Assembly: GCF_003797185.1 (NCBI RefSeq)
Contig: NZ_RKMH01000016.1
Location: 1-64,000, forward strand
DNA length: 64,000 nt
Direction: 5' to 3'
DNA from: Gordonia oryzae
GTDB lineage: Bacteria > Actinomycetota > Actinomycetes > Mycobacteriales > Mycobacteriaceae
Shown here: one piece after another, positions 9,000 through 20,056 of the stretch
Position numbering within the stretch: position 1 is the stretch's first letter
Layout of the letters: every line of letters begins with the position of its first letter
The notes under the pieces: generated by a model
What the model saw: the letters and a program-made list of their open reading frames with translations, nothing else
Told to the model about the DNA's origin: nothing
Databases searched by the model: none
Program-made: the position numbers and the translations under genes

Positions 9000-9085
9000 T
9001 TCACACGATGCGGCAGGGTTCACCCACGCATCGGGCTGACTGTGATGCCCCGGCTGCGATAGTCCGGCTCGGGTGTGCGCCGGCG

Positions 9086-10942
<1,857 letters not shown>

Positions 10943-10987
10943 TCAATCTCCGTAAGTCAAAGAAGGAAGATGACCGGCGCATAAGAA

Positions 10988-11005
10988 GGCCCGCGACGGA
11001 GGGCC
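10988..11005 (-). terminator. leu attenuator hairpin (candidate)
   Basis: A 5-bp GC stem (GGCCC / GGGCC) with an 8-nt loop lies just past the leader-peptide stop, is followed on the minus strand by TTCTTAT, and stands about 50 nt before the leuA start. This matches the order leader peptide, terminator, structural gene expected for ribosome-mediated attenuation. The competing antiterminator fold was not computed. Confidence 0.5.
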
Positions 11006-11012
11006 GGTCGAG

Positions 11013-11054
11013 TCAGACCCCGCCGCGGCAACCGAGAAGGAGCGCGCGCTGCAT
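11013..11054 (-). CDS. leuL: leu leader peptide (13 aa)
   Basis: A 13-codon frame reads MQRALLLGCRGGV, with three adjacent leucine codons (CTC CTT CTC), directly upstream of leuA and followed by a terminator-like hairpin. Leucine attenuators with short leader peptides upstream of leuA have been described in actinobacteria by comparative genomics. Scarcity of charged tRNA-Leu would stall the ribosome on the Leu run and relieve termination. The ribosome binding site is weak (GAG about 5 nt upstream). The gene assignment is inference from arrangement. Confidence 0.6.
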   Translation of the reverse strand: MQRALLLGCRGGV

Positions 11055-11111
11055 GAGCTCGACAGTACCCCTGATGGTTGCGACGGATCAACCATGGGGT
11101 GGTTGGCCTCT

Positions 11112-11164
11112 CGGTGGTCGTCGATCCGGTGGTCGTCGATCCGGTGGTCGTCGATCCGGTGGTC
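11112..11164. repeat. 15-bp tandem repeat, 3.5 copies
   Basis: The unit CGGTGGTCGTCGATC is present three times without a mismatch (11112-11126, 11127-11141, 11142-11156), with a partial fourth copy running into the stop codon of the FUSC gene. It occupies the gap between FUSC and leuL, where the leuA promoter should lie. Confidence 0.95.
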
Positions 11165-12785
11165 ACCGTGCCGGGCGACCGAGGAGCAACCGGCGCTCGG
11201 TCAGCATTCCGACGAGCGTCGGGTCGAGCGATCGGCTCTGATCTGCACGCCAGCACCATGACAGTGTCTCGTATCCGACCTGACACACCGCCACGTGGTG
11301 TGCCCAGTGCTCGCGGGCCCATGGTGGTTCGTCGCCGGCCGCATCGGTCGCGGCCATCTCCGACTCGAGCAGGGTCCACTGCAGGTCCCGGCGGGTGACC
11401 AGCGTTTCCGCCGCTCCGACCGGCAGGACTGTGGCCGTCTCCAACACGTGGTCGACATCGGCGAGTACGGCGTCATCGGCGCGGGTCGCGCTGCGCCGAT
11501 GCAGGTGGGCGCCGACCAGCCACATCGAGGCGATCGCCAGAACCACGCCCACTAGGGTCTCCAGGAAACGATCGCGGACCGGGACGGTGATGTCTGCCGA
11601 TGGAGTGCCCATGAGCATCGCCAGCGGCGTGATGAAGGTGACCGCCACCGCGTAGTTGCCGACGATCGTCAGCTCTATCAACACGTTGAGCACGGCGATG
11701 ACGACGATGAGCGCGGGCACGCCGAGATCGAGCAGATGGAGGGCTGCGAAGACCGCAAGTCCGACGACGGTGCCGGCCAGCCGGTGAGCGCCACGGATGA
11801 CCCCGCGAATCCGATCGGGTCCCAACTGCAGGACGAGCACCGCGCCGAGGATCGCCCAGTCCGGCCGTGTGAGGCCGACGACGACCGAGGTCGCTCCTGC
11901 GCAGAACGCCGAGACGATCACTCGGCCGGTGGTGATCTGGGCGTGGCTGAATGGTGCCGTGGCCATGCGCAGGCGGTGAGCGACCGTCGGACGGCCCAGC
12001 GGCGGGGAGATCGCCAGTGGGTCGCCAGCGCCGTGCAGTCGATGCATTGACTGCCAGAGCTGTTGTGCCAAAGCGGTATTCGTTGCCGCTGCGTCGTGCA
12101 GCACGGTCCACGCATGCAGAGTCGACAGGGCAACGCCGTGCCGTCGGGCGCGATCGGCGCCACGATTGCCCTCCAGGTAATCCTCCACCGCCGCCATCGC
12201 GGCGAGGGTTGCCGCCGTCTCCGGGCCGTGGGGACGCCACAGGCCGGGCGCCATCGCCACGATCAGGGAACCGACGACACCGGCGGTGGTCGCGACGACG
12301 AGCGGACCGAGATCGACCCCGTGACGGGTCACCACCGAGGCGACCGCCGCGGTGAGTACGAAGAAGAACGGACCGGGTGGTCCAAGGCGCAGAGTGTTGA
12401 CCCCGAAGGTGGCCAGAGCGGCACCGCAGACCAGTAGTGCGACGAGCACCAGATCCTCGGATGTTGATGCGTCGGGTCCGGCCCACGCACCGAGCGCGCC
12501 GTATCCCGCGGACGCCGCCACCAGCAGGACTGCCGCGGTGAGCACCGCTCGCCACCGCACCCGGTAGGGTCGCTTCTCGCCATACAAGGCCGCGAACCCG
12601 CCGAGAGCTGCGAGAAGTGCATCCCGCTCGAAGCCCATCAGGTACAGCGCCGCGGCAGGTATCGCGAATGCCAGACCGGCGCGCAGGGCCGCAGCCCATC
12701 GGCCGCGGATGTCGGGGACGGCGAAGAACGCGCGTCTGATCGACGGACGCGGGGGTGGCACGGGGCGGGGGTCGGCGTGGGGCAT
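11163..12785 (-). CDS. FUSC family membrane protein (aromatic acid exporter-like)
   Basis: The 540-aa protein has two sets of about five transmembrane segments, at roughly residues 30-195 and 285-420, separated by a soluble helical region and followed by a soluble C terminus of about 115 aa. This duplicated layout is that of the fusaric acid resistance / aromatic acid exporter (FUSC) family. Visible features are RAGLAFAIPAAALYLMGFERDALLAALGGF in repeat one and RPDWAILGAVLVLQLGP opening repeat two. It is presumably an efflux or membrane-stress protein in the plasma membrane, with unknown substrate. Its stop codon abuts a 15-bp tandem repeat, and leuA lies downstream on the same strand. Confidence 0.78.
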   Translation of the reverse strand: MPHADPRPVPPPRPSIRRAFFAVPDIRGRWAAALRAGLAFAIPAAALYLMGFERDALLAALGGFAALYGEKRPYRVRWRAVLTAAVLLVAASAGYGALGAWAGPDASTSEDLVLVALLVCGAALATFGVNTLRLGPPGPFFFVLTAAVASVVTRHGVDLGPLVVATTAGVVGSLIVAMAPGLWRPHGPETAATLAAMAAVEDYLEGNRGADRARRHGVALSTLHAWTVLHDAAATNTALAQQLWQSMHRLHGAGDPLAISPPLGRPTVAHRLRMATAPFSHAQITTGRVIVSAFCAGATSVVVGLTRPDWAILGAVLVLQLGPDRIRGVIRGAHRLAGTVVGLAVFAALHLLDLGVPALIVVIAVLNVLIELTIVGNYAVAVTFITPLAMLMGTPSADITVPVRDRFLETLVGVVLAIASMWLVGAHLHRRSATRADDAVLADVDHVLETATVLPVGAAETLVTRRDLQWTLLESEMAATDAAGDEPPWAREHWAHHVAVCQVGYETLSWCWRADQSRSLDPTLVGMLTERRLLLGRPAR

Positions 12786-12959
12786 CGCCGATTCACTCTA
12801 GAGCGCACGACCGTTGCGGTCACCGGCGATCAGCAGCACGAGGACCAGAAGGTCTCGTCGCTGGCGCTCCTCGGCACCTCGACCAGCCTCGACCATCGGG
12901 GTGGGGCGCCATCTGATGGGATAGGGGCGGAAGTGCGCTCCTGGTTGGTGATGTCTCGA

Positions 12960-14237
12960 TCAGGGTGCGGGCAGGGCGAGCGGACGCGGCTGCCGCAGTC
13001 GGCGGTGAAGCGCGGTCAGTAGGCCGGCGATGACGCCGTCGGCGACCGGGCGCGCTGGGTGGCGCACGCGCAACTCGAGACCGCCCTCGGAACGGGTGAA
13101 CCAGAACTGTGCCGTGTCGGTCGACGTCACTGCCGAGATGTGTTGTCCGCCAGGAAGTGCCGGGCCGAACTTGCGGTAGTCAAGGTACGAGACCATGAAG
13201 ACGTCCTCGGTGGGCAGATGCGGACGGCACTGCGCCAGAACGTGGTCGAGAGGTAGGCCGGCCAACTCCGACGCGTGACGTAACCACGTGGTGGCACTGG
13301 TCGGGTCGCCCGCATTCACGACGACCGGAGCATTGGATACCAGCCACCCGGCCGTGGAATGCCACCCGGATGTCCGTGATCCCCGCGTGTGTATCGGTAT
13401 CAGCGTCGCCAGCCGCTCCGGACCACCCACGTCGGCCACCGCGGCCGCCAGTGCGGACAGGATCGTCGCGAACGACAAATCCGACAGCAGTTCGGCACAT
13501 TCGGACTGGGTGAGTAGCGCAACGATGACAGTTCGTTGTGGTGCGCGGCCGGTACCGAGGCACAGCGGAAACGCCGGAACGGCACCTTCGGTGAGGGTGA
13601 AGAAGTCGTGCCACACCTGCATGAGTCGCGTTGAGTCCGCATCGAGGCATCGGCTCGGCGACGACGCTTCGGCGGCGTCGATCAGACAGCGATCGGCAAA
13701 ACTGAGTGTCGGACGTCGCGGCGTCGTCGGGTCGATGTAGTACTCGCACAGGCGGCGGAGGACCAGGTCGATGGTGATCGCGTCGGCGTGTGCATGGTCG
13801 AACGCGCAGATCACCGTGTCGTCGAGGATTCCGAAGAAGATGCCGGGAACATCGCCGGCACGGCAGCGCTGCGTGAGCAGGGACTCCACGAAACCGTGCC
13901 ACACCCGCCCGACCACCCTGGGACGGACCTGCACCTGCGTGGCGTCGAAAACGTCTTGCGTTGGGACCACTGACACGGTGAAAGACGCTCGGAGGGCGTC
14001 ATGTTCGCGGAGTACGCGAGCCACCGCACCCGCGACCCTCGACGGATCGGGATGGGCGGCGGGGAGTCTGACCCGTCCGGCCAGCCATGCCCCGCGACCA
14101 CTGCGCTGGGCCCGCAGATGATTGCCCTGATTGAAGCTGACGGGAAGTCCGCGCCGCGCGGGGGCGCCGACCCAGGTGACCGACAACTCGGTGAGGGTGC
14201 CGGTCAACTCGACCTGATCGATGGCGGTGACCCGCAT
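12960..14237 (-). CDS. PapA-type (condensation-fold) acyltransferase A
   Basis: The 425-aa protein has a chloramphenicol-acetyltransferase/condensation-like fold. The catalytic motif sits at residues 148-152 (HAHAD), and Tyr167 completes the HX3DX14Y signature of polyketide-associated (Pap) acyltransferases. A second conserved region, HSTAGWLVSNAPVVV, lies at about residue 300. Such enzymes move a fatty or polyketide acyl group from a thioester onto a hydroxyl. It is the last gene of a three-gene acyltransferase operon: its ATG shares one base with the stop of the upstream gene (TGATG), so translation is coupled. Donor and acceptor are unknown. Confidence 0.75.
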   Translation of the reverse strand: MRVTAIDQVELTGTLTELSVTWVGAPARRGLPVSFNQGNHLRAQRSGRGAWLAGRVRLPAAHPDPSRVAGAVARVLREHDALRASFTVSVVPTQDVFDATQVQVRPRVVGRVWHGFVESLLTQRCRAGDVPGIFFGILDDTVICAFDHAHADAITIDLVLRRLCEYYIDPTTPRRPTLSFADRCLIDAAEASSPSRCLDADSTRLMQVWHDFFTLTEGAVPAFPLCLGTGRAPQRTVIVALLTQSECAELLSDLSFATILSALAAAVADVGGPERLATLIPIHTRGSRTSGWHSTAGWLVSNAPVVVNAGDPTSATTWLRHASELAGLPLDHVLAQCRPHLPTEDVFMVSYLDYRKFGPALPGGQHISAVTSTDTAQFWFTRSEGGLELRVRHPARPVADGVIAGLLTALHRRLRQPRPLALPAP

Positions 14238-15634
14238 CAGCCCACCTCCACGGTATCTGCCGCCACGGCGGCGGCGAGAATGGTGCGGAGCGTGTGAAAC
14301 CAGCGGCGCACCGAGTCAGCGGCCACCGGGTTGTCGGGGCGCTGAGTGGCGATCCGGAGCCCGTCGACATCGCGGGTGATCCACAACGACGCATTGCCGG
14401 TACGGCCCTCGCCGGTGAAGACGAGGAGATCGGAGGTGGCCGGCGGTGCCGGAAACCACCGGAGATCCAGGTAGGTCACCATCTGCGGGCTCGCCACGAC
14501 GGCAGGGTCGATGGAACCTTCGGCGAGGAGGACACTCAACGCGGCATGGACCGGGTCGTCGGCGGCGGTACGCGATCGGGCAAGTGCAGCAGCCGCGTCG
14601 TCGAGTACCTCCACAAGCGCGTCGCCGGTCACCTCGAAGCCGAGTGGTGCGAAGTTACAGAACCACCCCTGGGAGCCGGCGTACTCGTCGGCCCGCCTGG
14701 TGCTGACAACGGTTGCGGTTGCATACCATTCGGCACCGTTCAGTGCGCGCTGCGCGAGTCCGAGTGCCGCGTAGATCACCGCTGCCATCGAGGTGTGGTG
14801 CGCGGAGGCGAGCGCGGCGAGCCGAGCCGTCGTCGCACTGTCGGCGAGGTCGTCGCTGTGGATGTACACGGGTTGCGGAATCACTCCACCTGCACCGGAG
14901 TCGAGGCCCAGAGGTAGAGGGCAGGCGGGGATCGTTCCGCCCGACCGCCCCAGGACCCAACGCCACTCGGTCACGCCCGGCGATTGTGGCGAGATCTGTG
15001 CTGCGCGAGCCGATTCGGCGCCAACGTGCTCAAGGAAGCTGTCATGGACATCGATGACCAGCGGATTGTCAAGCGAACCACGGTATCGCGCGAGGATCTC
15101 GGCGATACCGAGAATCTGCGAAGCGCCATCACCGTAGGCGTGATCTACGCCGTAATACAGATCGAACGATCCTGGACGCGCCACCGCCCCGAACGCGCAC
15201 CCGGGCCACGAATCGAATACCGCCGCAGTCGGAAGGCGTTGTGCCAGATGCTCAAGCGGATTGATCGCGCCGAGCACCGACGCCGTGAAGTCGACGTCCG
15301 TGACGTCGACGACGTACCGCGAGACCGCTGATCCGTCGAGGCGGAACGATGAGCGTAGACCCTCGTGGGCACGGACGAAGTCCGTCAGCGCACGCGCCAT
15401 CCGTTGGGCGTCGAGATCCTCGTGCACCGTGACGACGCTGCAGGTGAAACCGCGGTGCTCCCGACCGGCCTCGCGGTGCCGGAGTGTCGAGGAGATGTGG
15501 TCCTGCTGGAGGAAAGACGGCCCCACCGGATGTGGCGGGGCGGCGGCCGCTGCGGTGAGCGACCGTTCCGATGGTGTCCAGCACACGACGTCACCGGCCG
15601 CGGGTGTCCACTCGCGAGCCGCGCCCAGTCTCAT
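14237..15634 (-). CDS. PapA-type (condensation-fold) acyltransferase B
   Basis: The 465-aa protein belongs to the same fold family as its two neighbours. The active-site motif is HAYGD at residues 165-169 with Tyr184 in place (HX3DX14Y). The N-terminal third contains the expected helix LTDFVRAHEGLRSSFRLDG, and a later SQGWFCNFAPLGFEV segment parallels GWLVSNAP in acyltransferase A. It overlaps the upstream acyltransferase by 4 bp (ATGA) and the downstream one by 1 bp, so all three are probably made in fixed ratio. It is predicted to be cytosolic. It probably acylates a sugar or polyol, which is inference from the adjacent glycosyltransferases. Confidence 0.75.
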   Translation of the reverse strand: MRLGAAREWTPAAGDVVCWTPSERSLTAAAAAPPHPVGPSFLQQDHISSTLRHREAGREHRGFTCSVVTVHEDLDAQRMARALTDFVRAHEGLRSSFRLDGSAVSRYVVDVTDVDFTASVLGAINPLEHLAQRLPTAAVFDSWPGCAFGAVARPGSFDLYYGVDHAYGDGASQILGIAEILARYRGSLDNPLVIDVHDSFLEHVGAESARAAQISPQSPGVTEWRWVLGRSGGTIPACPLPLGLDSGAGGVIPQPVYIHSDDLADSATTARLAALASAHHTSMAAVIYAALGLAQRALNGAEWYATATVVSTRRADEYAGSQGWFCNFAPLGFEVTGDALVEVLDDAAAALARSRTAADDPVHAALSVLLAEGSIDPAVVASPQMVTYLDLRWFPAPPATSDLLVFTGEGRTGNASLWITRDVDGLRIATQRPDNPVAADSVRRWFHTLRTILAAAVAADTVEVG

Positions 15635-17097
15635 CGCCGCTCCACCGAGCGCGTCGTCGACATGATGCGCTCCGTCGGCGCCCCGGTGTCCCAGGTGAGC
15701 TCGCCGTGATCGGCGACCTCGAGCAGAACCGCCCGGTACTCGGCGAGCAAGGCGTGGATCGATGTCGTAGCGATCTCGTTGTTGGGGAAGCGAAGGGAGA
15801 CGTTGATTCCCGCATGTGTGCGATTGATCCAGAGGTAGACCTCGTCGAGGTTGTGAATCCGGCTGCGTAGCACTCGATCCCGATCACCCCAGGAGTCGGC
15901 GCCCGGCACATGTCGGCCGTCGACATAGGAGACCGCGAAGCGCGGCGCCTCGGCGATGCCGAGAAGTGACGCGATACGCGGATGCGGCGCGTGTGCGAGC
16001 GCCGCATGTCTACGCACTCCGGTACTCACCGAAGTCAGCGCAGCACTGAAGGTGTCAGATCCCTCGAGTGACAAGTCGACCGGGACCAGGCCGACGTACC
16101 AGCCGGCCGCGGCCAACGACTGCGGGTCGGTGCGCGTATGCACCGGCATGACGAACCGGATTGAGGAGTTGCCGGTGAGCCGCTGAATCGCCACCGCAAG
16201 TGCGGTGAACGCGCCGCCCGACATCGACGCACCGTGATTCTTGCAGGCCGCGGCGAAGCCGTTGGTCTCCTGCGCGGTCAGTAGCCACCGGGAAATGCTC
16301 GACTGCCAACCCGCGCCGCCTGCCACTGCACCAGCGGGTTGTGTCGGCAATGGCAGGCGAGGCATCTGTAGCCGGCCGTCGTCAGTGGTGAGGAACGATC
16401 GCCACGCCTGCACCGCAGGGTGATCGATGGTCATGGTTTGCGCGGCGTGGAATTCGCGCGCGCAATGGTCGACGTAGGAACCGCACGTCGGCAGCGCCGG
16501 GGCCCGACCCTCGACGAGCGCCCGATGGATCTCGCGGAACTCCGCGATGAGTAGAAGCTGAGTGTAGGCGTCCATCACCGAGTGGTCGGCCGCGACGATG
16601 ACGGTGACCCCCTTGGCCGCCTCGACCGGGCTGTCGGGTTCGATGGTGACGGCTACGACATGCGGCCACCGCACGGCACTCACCTCGCGGGCGAAGAAGC
16701 GCTCGAGATGCCGGTCGACACTGACTCCAGGTGGGGGAGCCTGTTGCGTCCGGGCGCAGATGGTCACCGAGTCGGCGACCACGACAACCCGGGCGTGGGT
16801 ATCGCCGCGACGGGTGACTGTCGTTCGGAACGCATCGTGCCGAACGATCCACGCACGCAGTACTGCGGTGAACACCGAGTGATCGAAGTGGCCGGGCAAC
16901 CGGAAAGCCGTGCCTATCCATGATCCCAGACCCAGGTCGCCGGAATCCGGTGCTGATTCCGAATTATACAGATGTGCAGTGTGATTCGGTGACAGTGGTC
17001 GATCGTCGGACTGCCAACGGTCGGGTTCGACCGTCGGGATCCACTCGGTGATCCGGCCCGCAGGGACCGGATAGTCGGCGAGTTCTGTGTACTCCAT
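15631..17097 (-). CDS. PapA-type (condensation-fold) acyltransferase C
   Basis: The 488-aa protein is the first of three coupled acyltransferases. The HX3D motif is HSVMD at residues 172-176. The position that is Tyr in its two neighbours is His191, an unusual change. Other supporting segments are AVLRAWIVRHDAFRTTVTRRG (condensation-like N-terminal helix) and RFVMPVHTRTD with AAGWYVGLVPVDL in the C-terminal half. The ATG at 17097 is chosen because GGGGGAT stands about 4 nt before it; the frame stays open upstream to 17259 but without family-like residues. It shares the control region at 17098-17709 with the divergent glycosyltransferase operon. Confidence 0.75.
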   Translation of the reverse strand: MEYTELADYPVPAGRITEWIPTVEPDRWQSDDRPLSPNHTAHLYNSESAPDSGDLGLGSWIGTAFRLPGHFDHSVFTAVLRAWIVRHDAFRTTVTRRGDTHARVVVVADSVTICARTQQAPPPGVSVDRHLERFFAREVSAVRWPHVVAVTIEPDSPVEAAKGVTVIVAADHSVMDAYTQLLLIAEFREIHRALVEGRAPALPTCGSYVDHCAREFHAAQTMTIDHPAVQAWRSFLTTDDGRLQMPRLPLPTQPAGAVAGGAGWQSSISRWLLTAQETNGFAAACKNHGASMSGGAFTALAVAIQRLTGNSSIRFVMPVHTRTDPQSLAAAGWYVGLVPVDLSLEGSDTFSAALTSVSTGVRRHAALAHAPHPRIASLLGIAEAPRFAVSYVDGRHVPGADSWGDRDRVLRSRIHNLDEVYLWINRTHAGINVSLRFPNNEIATTSIHALLAEYRAVLLEVADHGELTWDTGAPTERIMSTTRSVERR

Positions 17098-17709
17098 GAC
17101 ATCCCCCGGGGTGACTAGGCGGACAGGAAGCGGAGTGGGCGCGGACCCCGTTCCGCGCACCAATGCCATGGGGAGAATGGCTTCACATCGATAGCCGTGG
17201 TTACGCGTCGACAACACCCACCATCGGGCCGTCGATAGCATGCCGACCGCCATCCCCAACCGCTGACGGCGACACGTCTACGACATTAGGGCGGTCGCCG
17301 TGAGGTGGCCAGCGGAGAAGAGTGAGACATAGGTGACGTTTCGCTGGGCTTGCCGCGGCCGTGAGTAGTGATGCAGAATATTCCGCTCTTGCGTGAATTC
17401 TCGTTGCGCGGCTTCAGTGGGCGCGGCGGCTGCCGATACCGTACGACGTCCATCGGTGATCGTTGTATCCGAATTCATTGATGTGACCCAGAACCCTTTG
17501 TCTTGCCAGGCATCCGAACCTGACCTACGCTCCGCTGGAAAGAACATCACGGGGGTCGTGTTCGATTGCGGTGGCGACGCTTGGGCGCTCCGTATCAACT
17601 TCCTCCGGTGTGTTCACCCGATGTTCATACAATCCGGCACCGACCCCGGCGAACTTATCTCGCTGGCCTGTCAGCGCACTGAATGGCTACGACACAAGGG
17701 ATTACAGTG
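17098..17709. other. divergent control region, noticeably AT-richer
   Basis: This stretch of about 610 bp separates the leftward acyltransferase operon from the rightward glycosyltransferase operon. It contains many more A and T bases than its neighbours (for example around 17360-17560). A minus-strand frame of about 106 codons at 17278-17598 has no ribosome binding site or recognisable motif, and I do not call it. The region probably holds both promoters and regulator-binding sites. Confidence 0.55.
17628..17633 (+). promoter_or_regulatory. possible -10 element (TACAAT)
   Basis: TACAAT lies 77 bp upstream of the glycosyltransferase start, facing rightward. No convincing -35 hexamer stands at the right spacing, so the call rests on the -10 match and on position. 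Confidence 0.25.
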
Positions 17710-18672
17710 ATGATCTCAGATACGAACACCCGCGAGATTGACCACGGTGTGGACAGCACGCTGGCGTCGCGCGGCGCCGGACGGATTCTCTTGTCGGTGG
17801 TGATCCCAGTGTTCAATGAGGCGGACACCATCGGGACGTGTCTGGACCTGCTCATCGATCAGATCGACGACATCGCCGAAATCGTAGTGGTAGACAACAA
17901 TTCGACGGACGCCACGCGTGGGATCGTCGAGGATCGAATGCTGCGGAGCCGTCGAATCCGGATCGTCGAGCAAGCCGAGCAAGGTCTTGTGCACGCACGA
18001 AATGCCGGTATGGACAGCGCGACCGGTGACGTCATCGCCCGCATCGATGCCGACACCCGAATTCCACCGGGGTGGGCGCAGACCATCGTGGAATTCTTCG
18101 AAGCGGATACGCAGGGCCAGTGGTCGGCGCTGTGCGGCCGGGGCGCCGCGTACGGTTTGCCGTTCGAAGGTTCGATGAGCCGGGTTGCCCGGCACCTCGG
18201 ATCCGCGCTACGGCACCTACGTCGCGTCCGGACGACTGTGCCGGAATCATCCGAACCCCGGGAGATACCCGTTCTCTACGGATCGAACATGGTGGTCCGA
18301 CGCGAGGTGTGGTGGGTGATCCGTACCCGCGTGAGCATGCGTCGCGACATCTTCGAAGACGTCGACATGGGTCTGTGTGTCCAGGACATCCACGGGCGCA
18401 ACGCATTTCTGGCGTCGCTGACAGTGGGGGTGTCGCCGCGGAGGATGGAAACCGGTGTGCCGGCCTTTGCCCAGTACATGAGCTTCCTGCCGCGGACACT
18501 GCTCCTGCATCGCCGCTACGGCCTGGCTGCCGGTGCCGCGTTCGGCTATCTGCCGCCGGTCATCGTCGTCCATGCCGTGCGTCTGGTTCTGATCCGCGCC
18601 TACGATGCCGACGCCGGCACGTTCTCGGTGCGCAACCTCCTGCGCACGACGACCGAGCGGGGCCTGCCATGA
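17710..18672 (+). CDS. family 2 glycosyltransferase
   Basis: The 320-aa protein has the GT-A nucleotide-sugar fold of family 2. The N-terminal strand LLSVVIPVFNEADTIGTCLD, the nucleotide-binding VVVDNNSTDAT, the DXD-type metal motif IDADTRIPPGW and the later EDVDMGLCVQ are all visible. A hydrophobic C-terminal segment (about the last 45 residues, GYLPPVIVVHAVRLVLI) suggests membrane association. The ATG at 17710 is preferred because AAGGGA lies 8 nt upstream; a second in-frame ATG at 17683 has no such site. It leads a rightward operon with an acyltransferase-like gene and a GT1 gene, so it probably builds the glycolipid sugar core. The acceptor is unknown. Confidence 0.85.
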   Translation: MISDTNTREIDHGVDSTLASRGAGRILLSVVIPVFNEADTIGTCLDLLIDQIDDIAEIVVVDNNSTDATRGIVEDRMLRSRRIRIVEQAEQGLVHARNAGMDSATGDVIARIDADTRIPPGWAQTIVEFFEADTQGQWSALCGRGAAYGLPFEGSMSRVARHLGSALRHLRRVRTTVPESSEPREIPVLYGSNMVVRREVWWVIRTRVSMRRDIFEDVDMGLCVQDIHGRNAFLASLTVGVSPRRMETGVPAFAQYMSFLPRTLLLHRRYGLAAGAAFGYLPPVIVVHAVRLVLIRAYDADAGTFSVRNLLRTTTERGLP

Positions 18673-18715
18673 CGGCGCCGGCCGCTGCAAGTTCCAATGC
18701 GACGGCGCGCCCACC

Positions 18716-20056
18716 ATGTCGGATCCTGCGGTGACACCGGTTCCGCGGGTGAGCGGGCCGGACGAGGCGTTCCTCCTGGCCGAGGAGAAACTCGGCTATG
18801 GCACATCCATTCAATATTGCTGGGTGCTCGACGACGACCCCGGAATCGGTGCCGTCGAACGGTTCGCCGAGCGGCTGAGTCATGGACAGCTCCATCGCAG
18901 TGTGGGGCCACGCCGGGTGCCGGGGGCGCAACGTCGGTGGCTGCGGTCACCGTCTGCGCCACAGGTGATCTCCGGCGCCCGCATCGATGATGCGGCTATC
19001 GGGGTGTGGGCCGACGAGGTCCTGCGGGCCGCCGATCTCCGGCCTTCTCGCGGACCGGCGTGGCGCCTGCACACCACCACCACGACGCGAGAGCGCCGCG
19101 TCGTGGTGCTCCTGGTCTCGCACCTCGTCGCCGACGGCGAGGCCATCATGCGCGCGATCGTGGCAGCCGCTGACGGCGAGGTCGCGCAGTTACCGGCACC
19201 GCGCAGCGCCCGAGGGGCCCGAGCCATGCGTGCCGACCTGCGCGACAGCGCACGCCAGGCGCGGGCAGCGGGGCGGTCGGCCCGGGCGGTGTGGCGTTCG
19301 GCGCGGCAGAAACGTCGGTCGACGGTCCCCATGCCGACGGCCGGAAACGTCTCGCCTGCACCGACGTACGATCCTTACCGCGCGAGCCTGGTCACCGTCG
19401 ACATTGATCGTGACCGATGGCATACGTGCGCGAAGGCGCATGGCGGCACCGGCAATACCTTGTACACCGCGGTGACCTGTGGTGTGGTGCGCAGGTCGGG
19501 AATCCCTGTCGGAGAACAGCTCCGCGTCAGTGTCGCGGTGAGCAAGCGTGGCGGTCGCGAGGACCAGCGGGCGAATGCCTCGGGCGGGGTGTGGCTCCGG
19601 ATCGACCCTCGGCGCCGCTGGCCCGGCGACCTGGGATACCTTCGATCACTCAGTCGAGAAGCGTTTGCGGCCTATGCGGCGTCGGGTACCGACGTCCCCG
19701 ACGACCTGCTGGCGCTGGTCCGGGTGATGCCACGCCGTGTTCTGGGTGCCGCGCTGCGCAGCGTTCCGGCGCCTGAGGTCAGTGTGTCCAATCTCGGGGT
19801 GCTCGACGAGAAGGTCCGTGCGATCGGCGGTGTGCCGGCATCGTCGTTCCTGCTGCGGATGCTCGTTCGCGACCACGCGGACCGGCCTCTAGTGGTGCCG
19901 GGCCCGGGTCTGTCGACGTGGATCGTCGAGTACGGCGACCGCATCACCATGACGGTTGCCGGTTTCGTGCCTGAATACCACGGCGACGGTGAACGACTCG
20001 CGGGAGTGGTTGGAGACGAGTTGTCCGACTGGGGCCTCCCGCACAGGTTCTGGTGA
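18716..20056 (+). CDS. HxxxD acyltransferase-like protein (WS/DGAT or condensation type), paralog 1
   Basis: The 446-aa protein has HLVAD at residues 136-140, the acyl-transfer HxxxD signature. A basic linker of about 60 residues rich in Arg and Ala follows (RARAMRADLRDSARQARAAG-like), then the half-domain segment GGTGNTLYTAVTCGVV and a C-terminal VSNLG motif typical of wax-ester-synthase/DGAT-like proteins. It is clearly related to the protein at 21471-22790, which has the same three landmarks. The ATG at 18716 is chosen because family-like sequence starts there. It ends with a 4-bp GTGA overlap into the GT1 gene. The probable role is acylation of the sugar product, by inference. Confidence 0.65.
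   Translation: MSDPAVTPVPRVSGPDEAFLLAEEKLGYGTSIQYCWVLDDDPGIGAVERFAERLSHGQLHRSVGPRRVPGAQRRWLRSPSAPQVISGARIDDAAIGVWADEVLRAADLRPSRGPAWRLHTTTTTRERRVVVLLVSHLVADGEAIMRAIVAAADGEVAQLPAPRSARGARAMRADLRDSARQARAAGRSARAVWRSARQKRRSTVPMPTAGNVSPAPTYDPYRASLVTVDIDRDRWHTCAKAHGGTGNTLYTAVTCGVVRRSGIPVGEQLRVSVAVSKRGGREDQRANASGGVWLRIDPRRRWPGDLGYLRSLSREAFAAYAASGTDVPDDLLALVRVMPRRVLGAALRSVPAPEVSVSNLGVLDEKVRAIGGVPASSFLLRMLVRDHADRPLVVPGPGLSTWIVEYGDRITMTVAGFVPEYHGDGERLAGVVGDELSDWGLPHRFW

Noticed and set aside
17278-17598. 106-codon minus-strand frame in the divergent control region
   Set aside because: No ribosome binding site and no recognisable motif; better read as control region.
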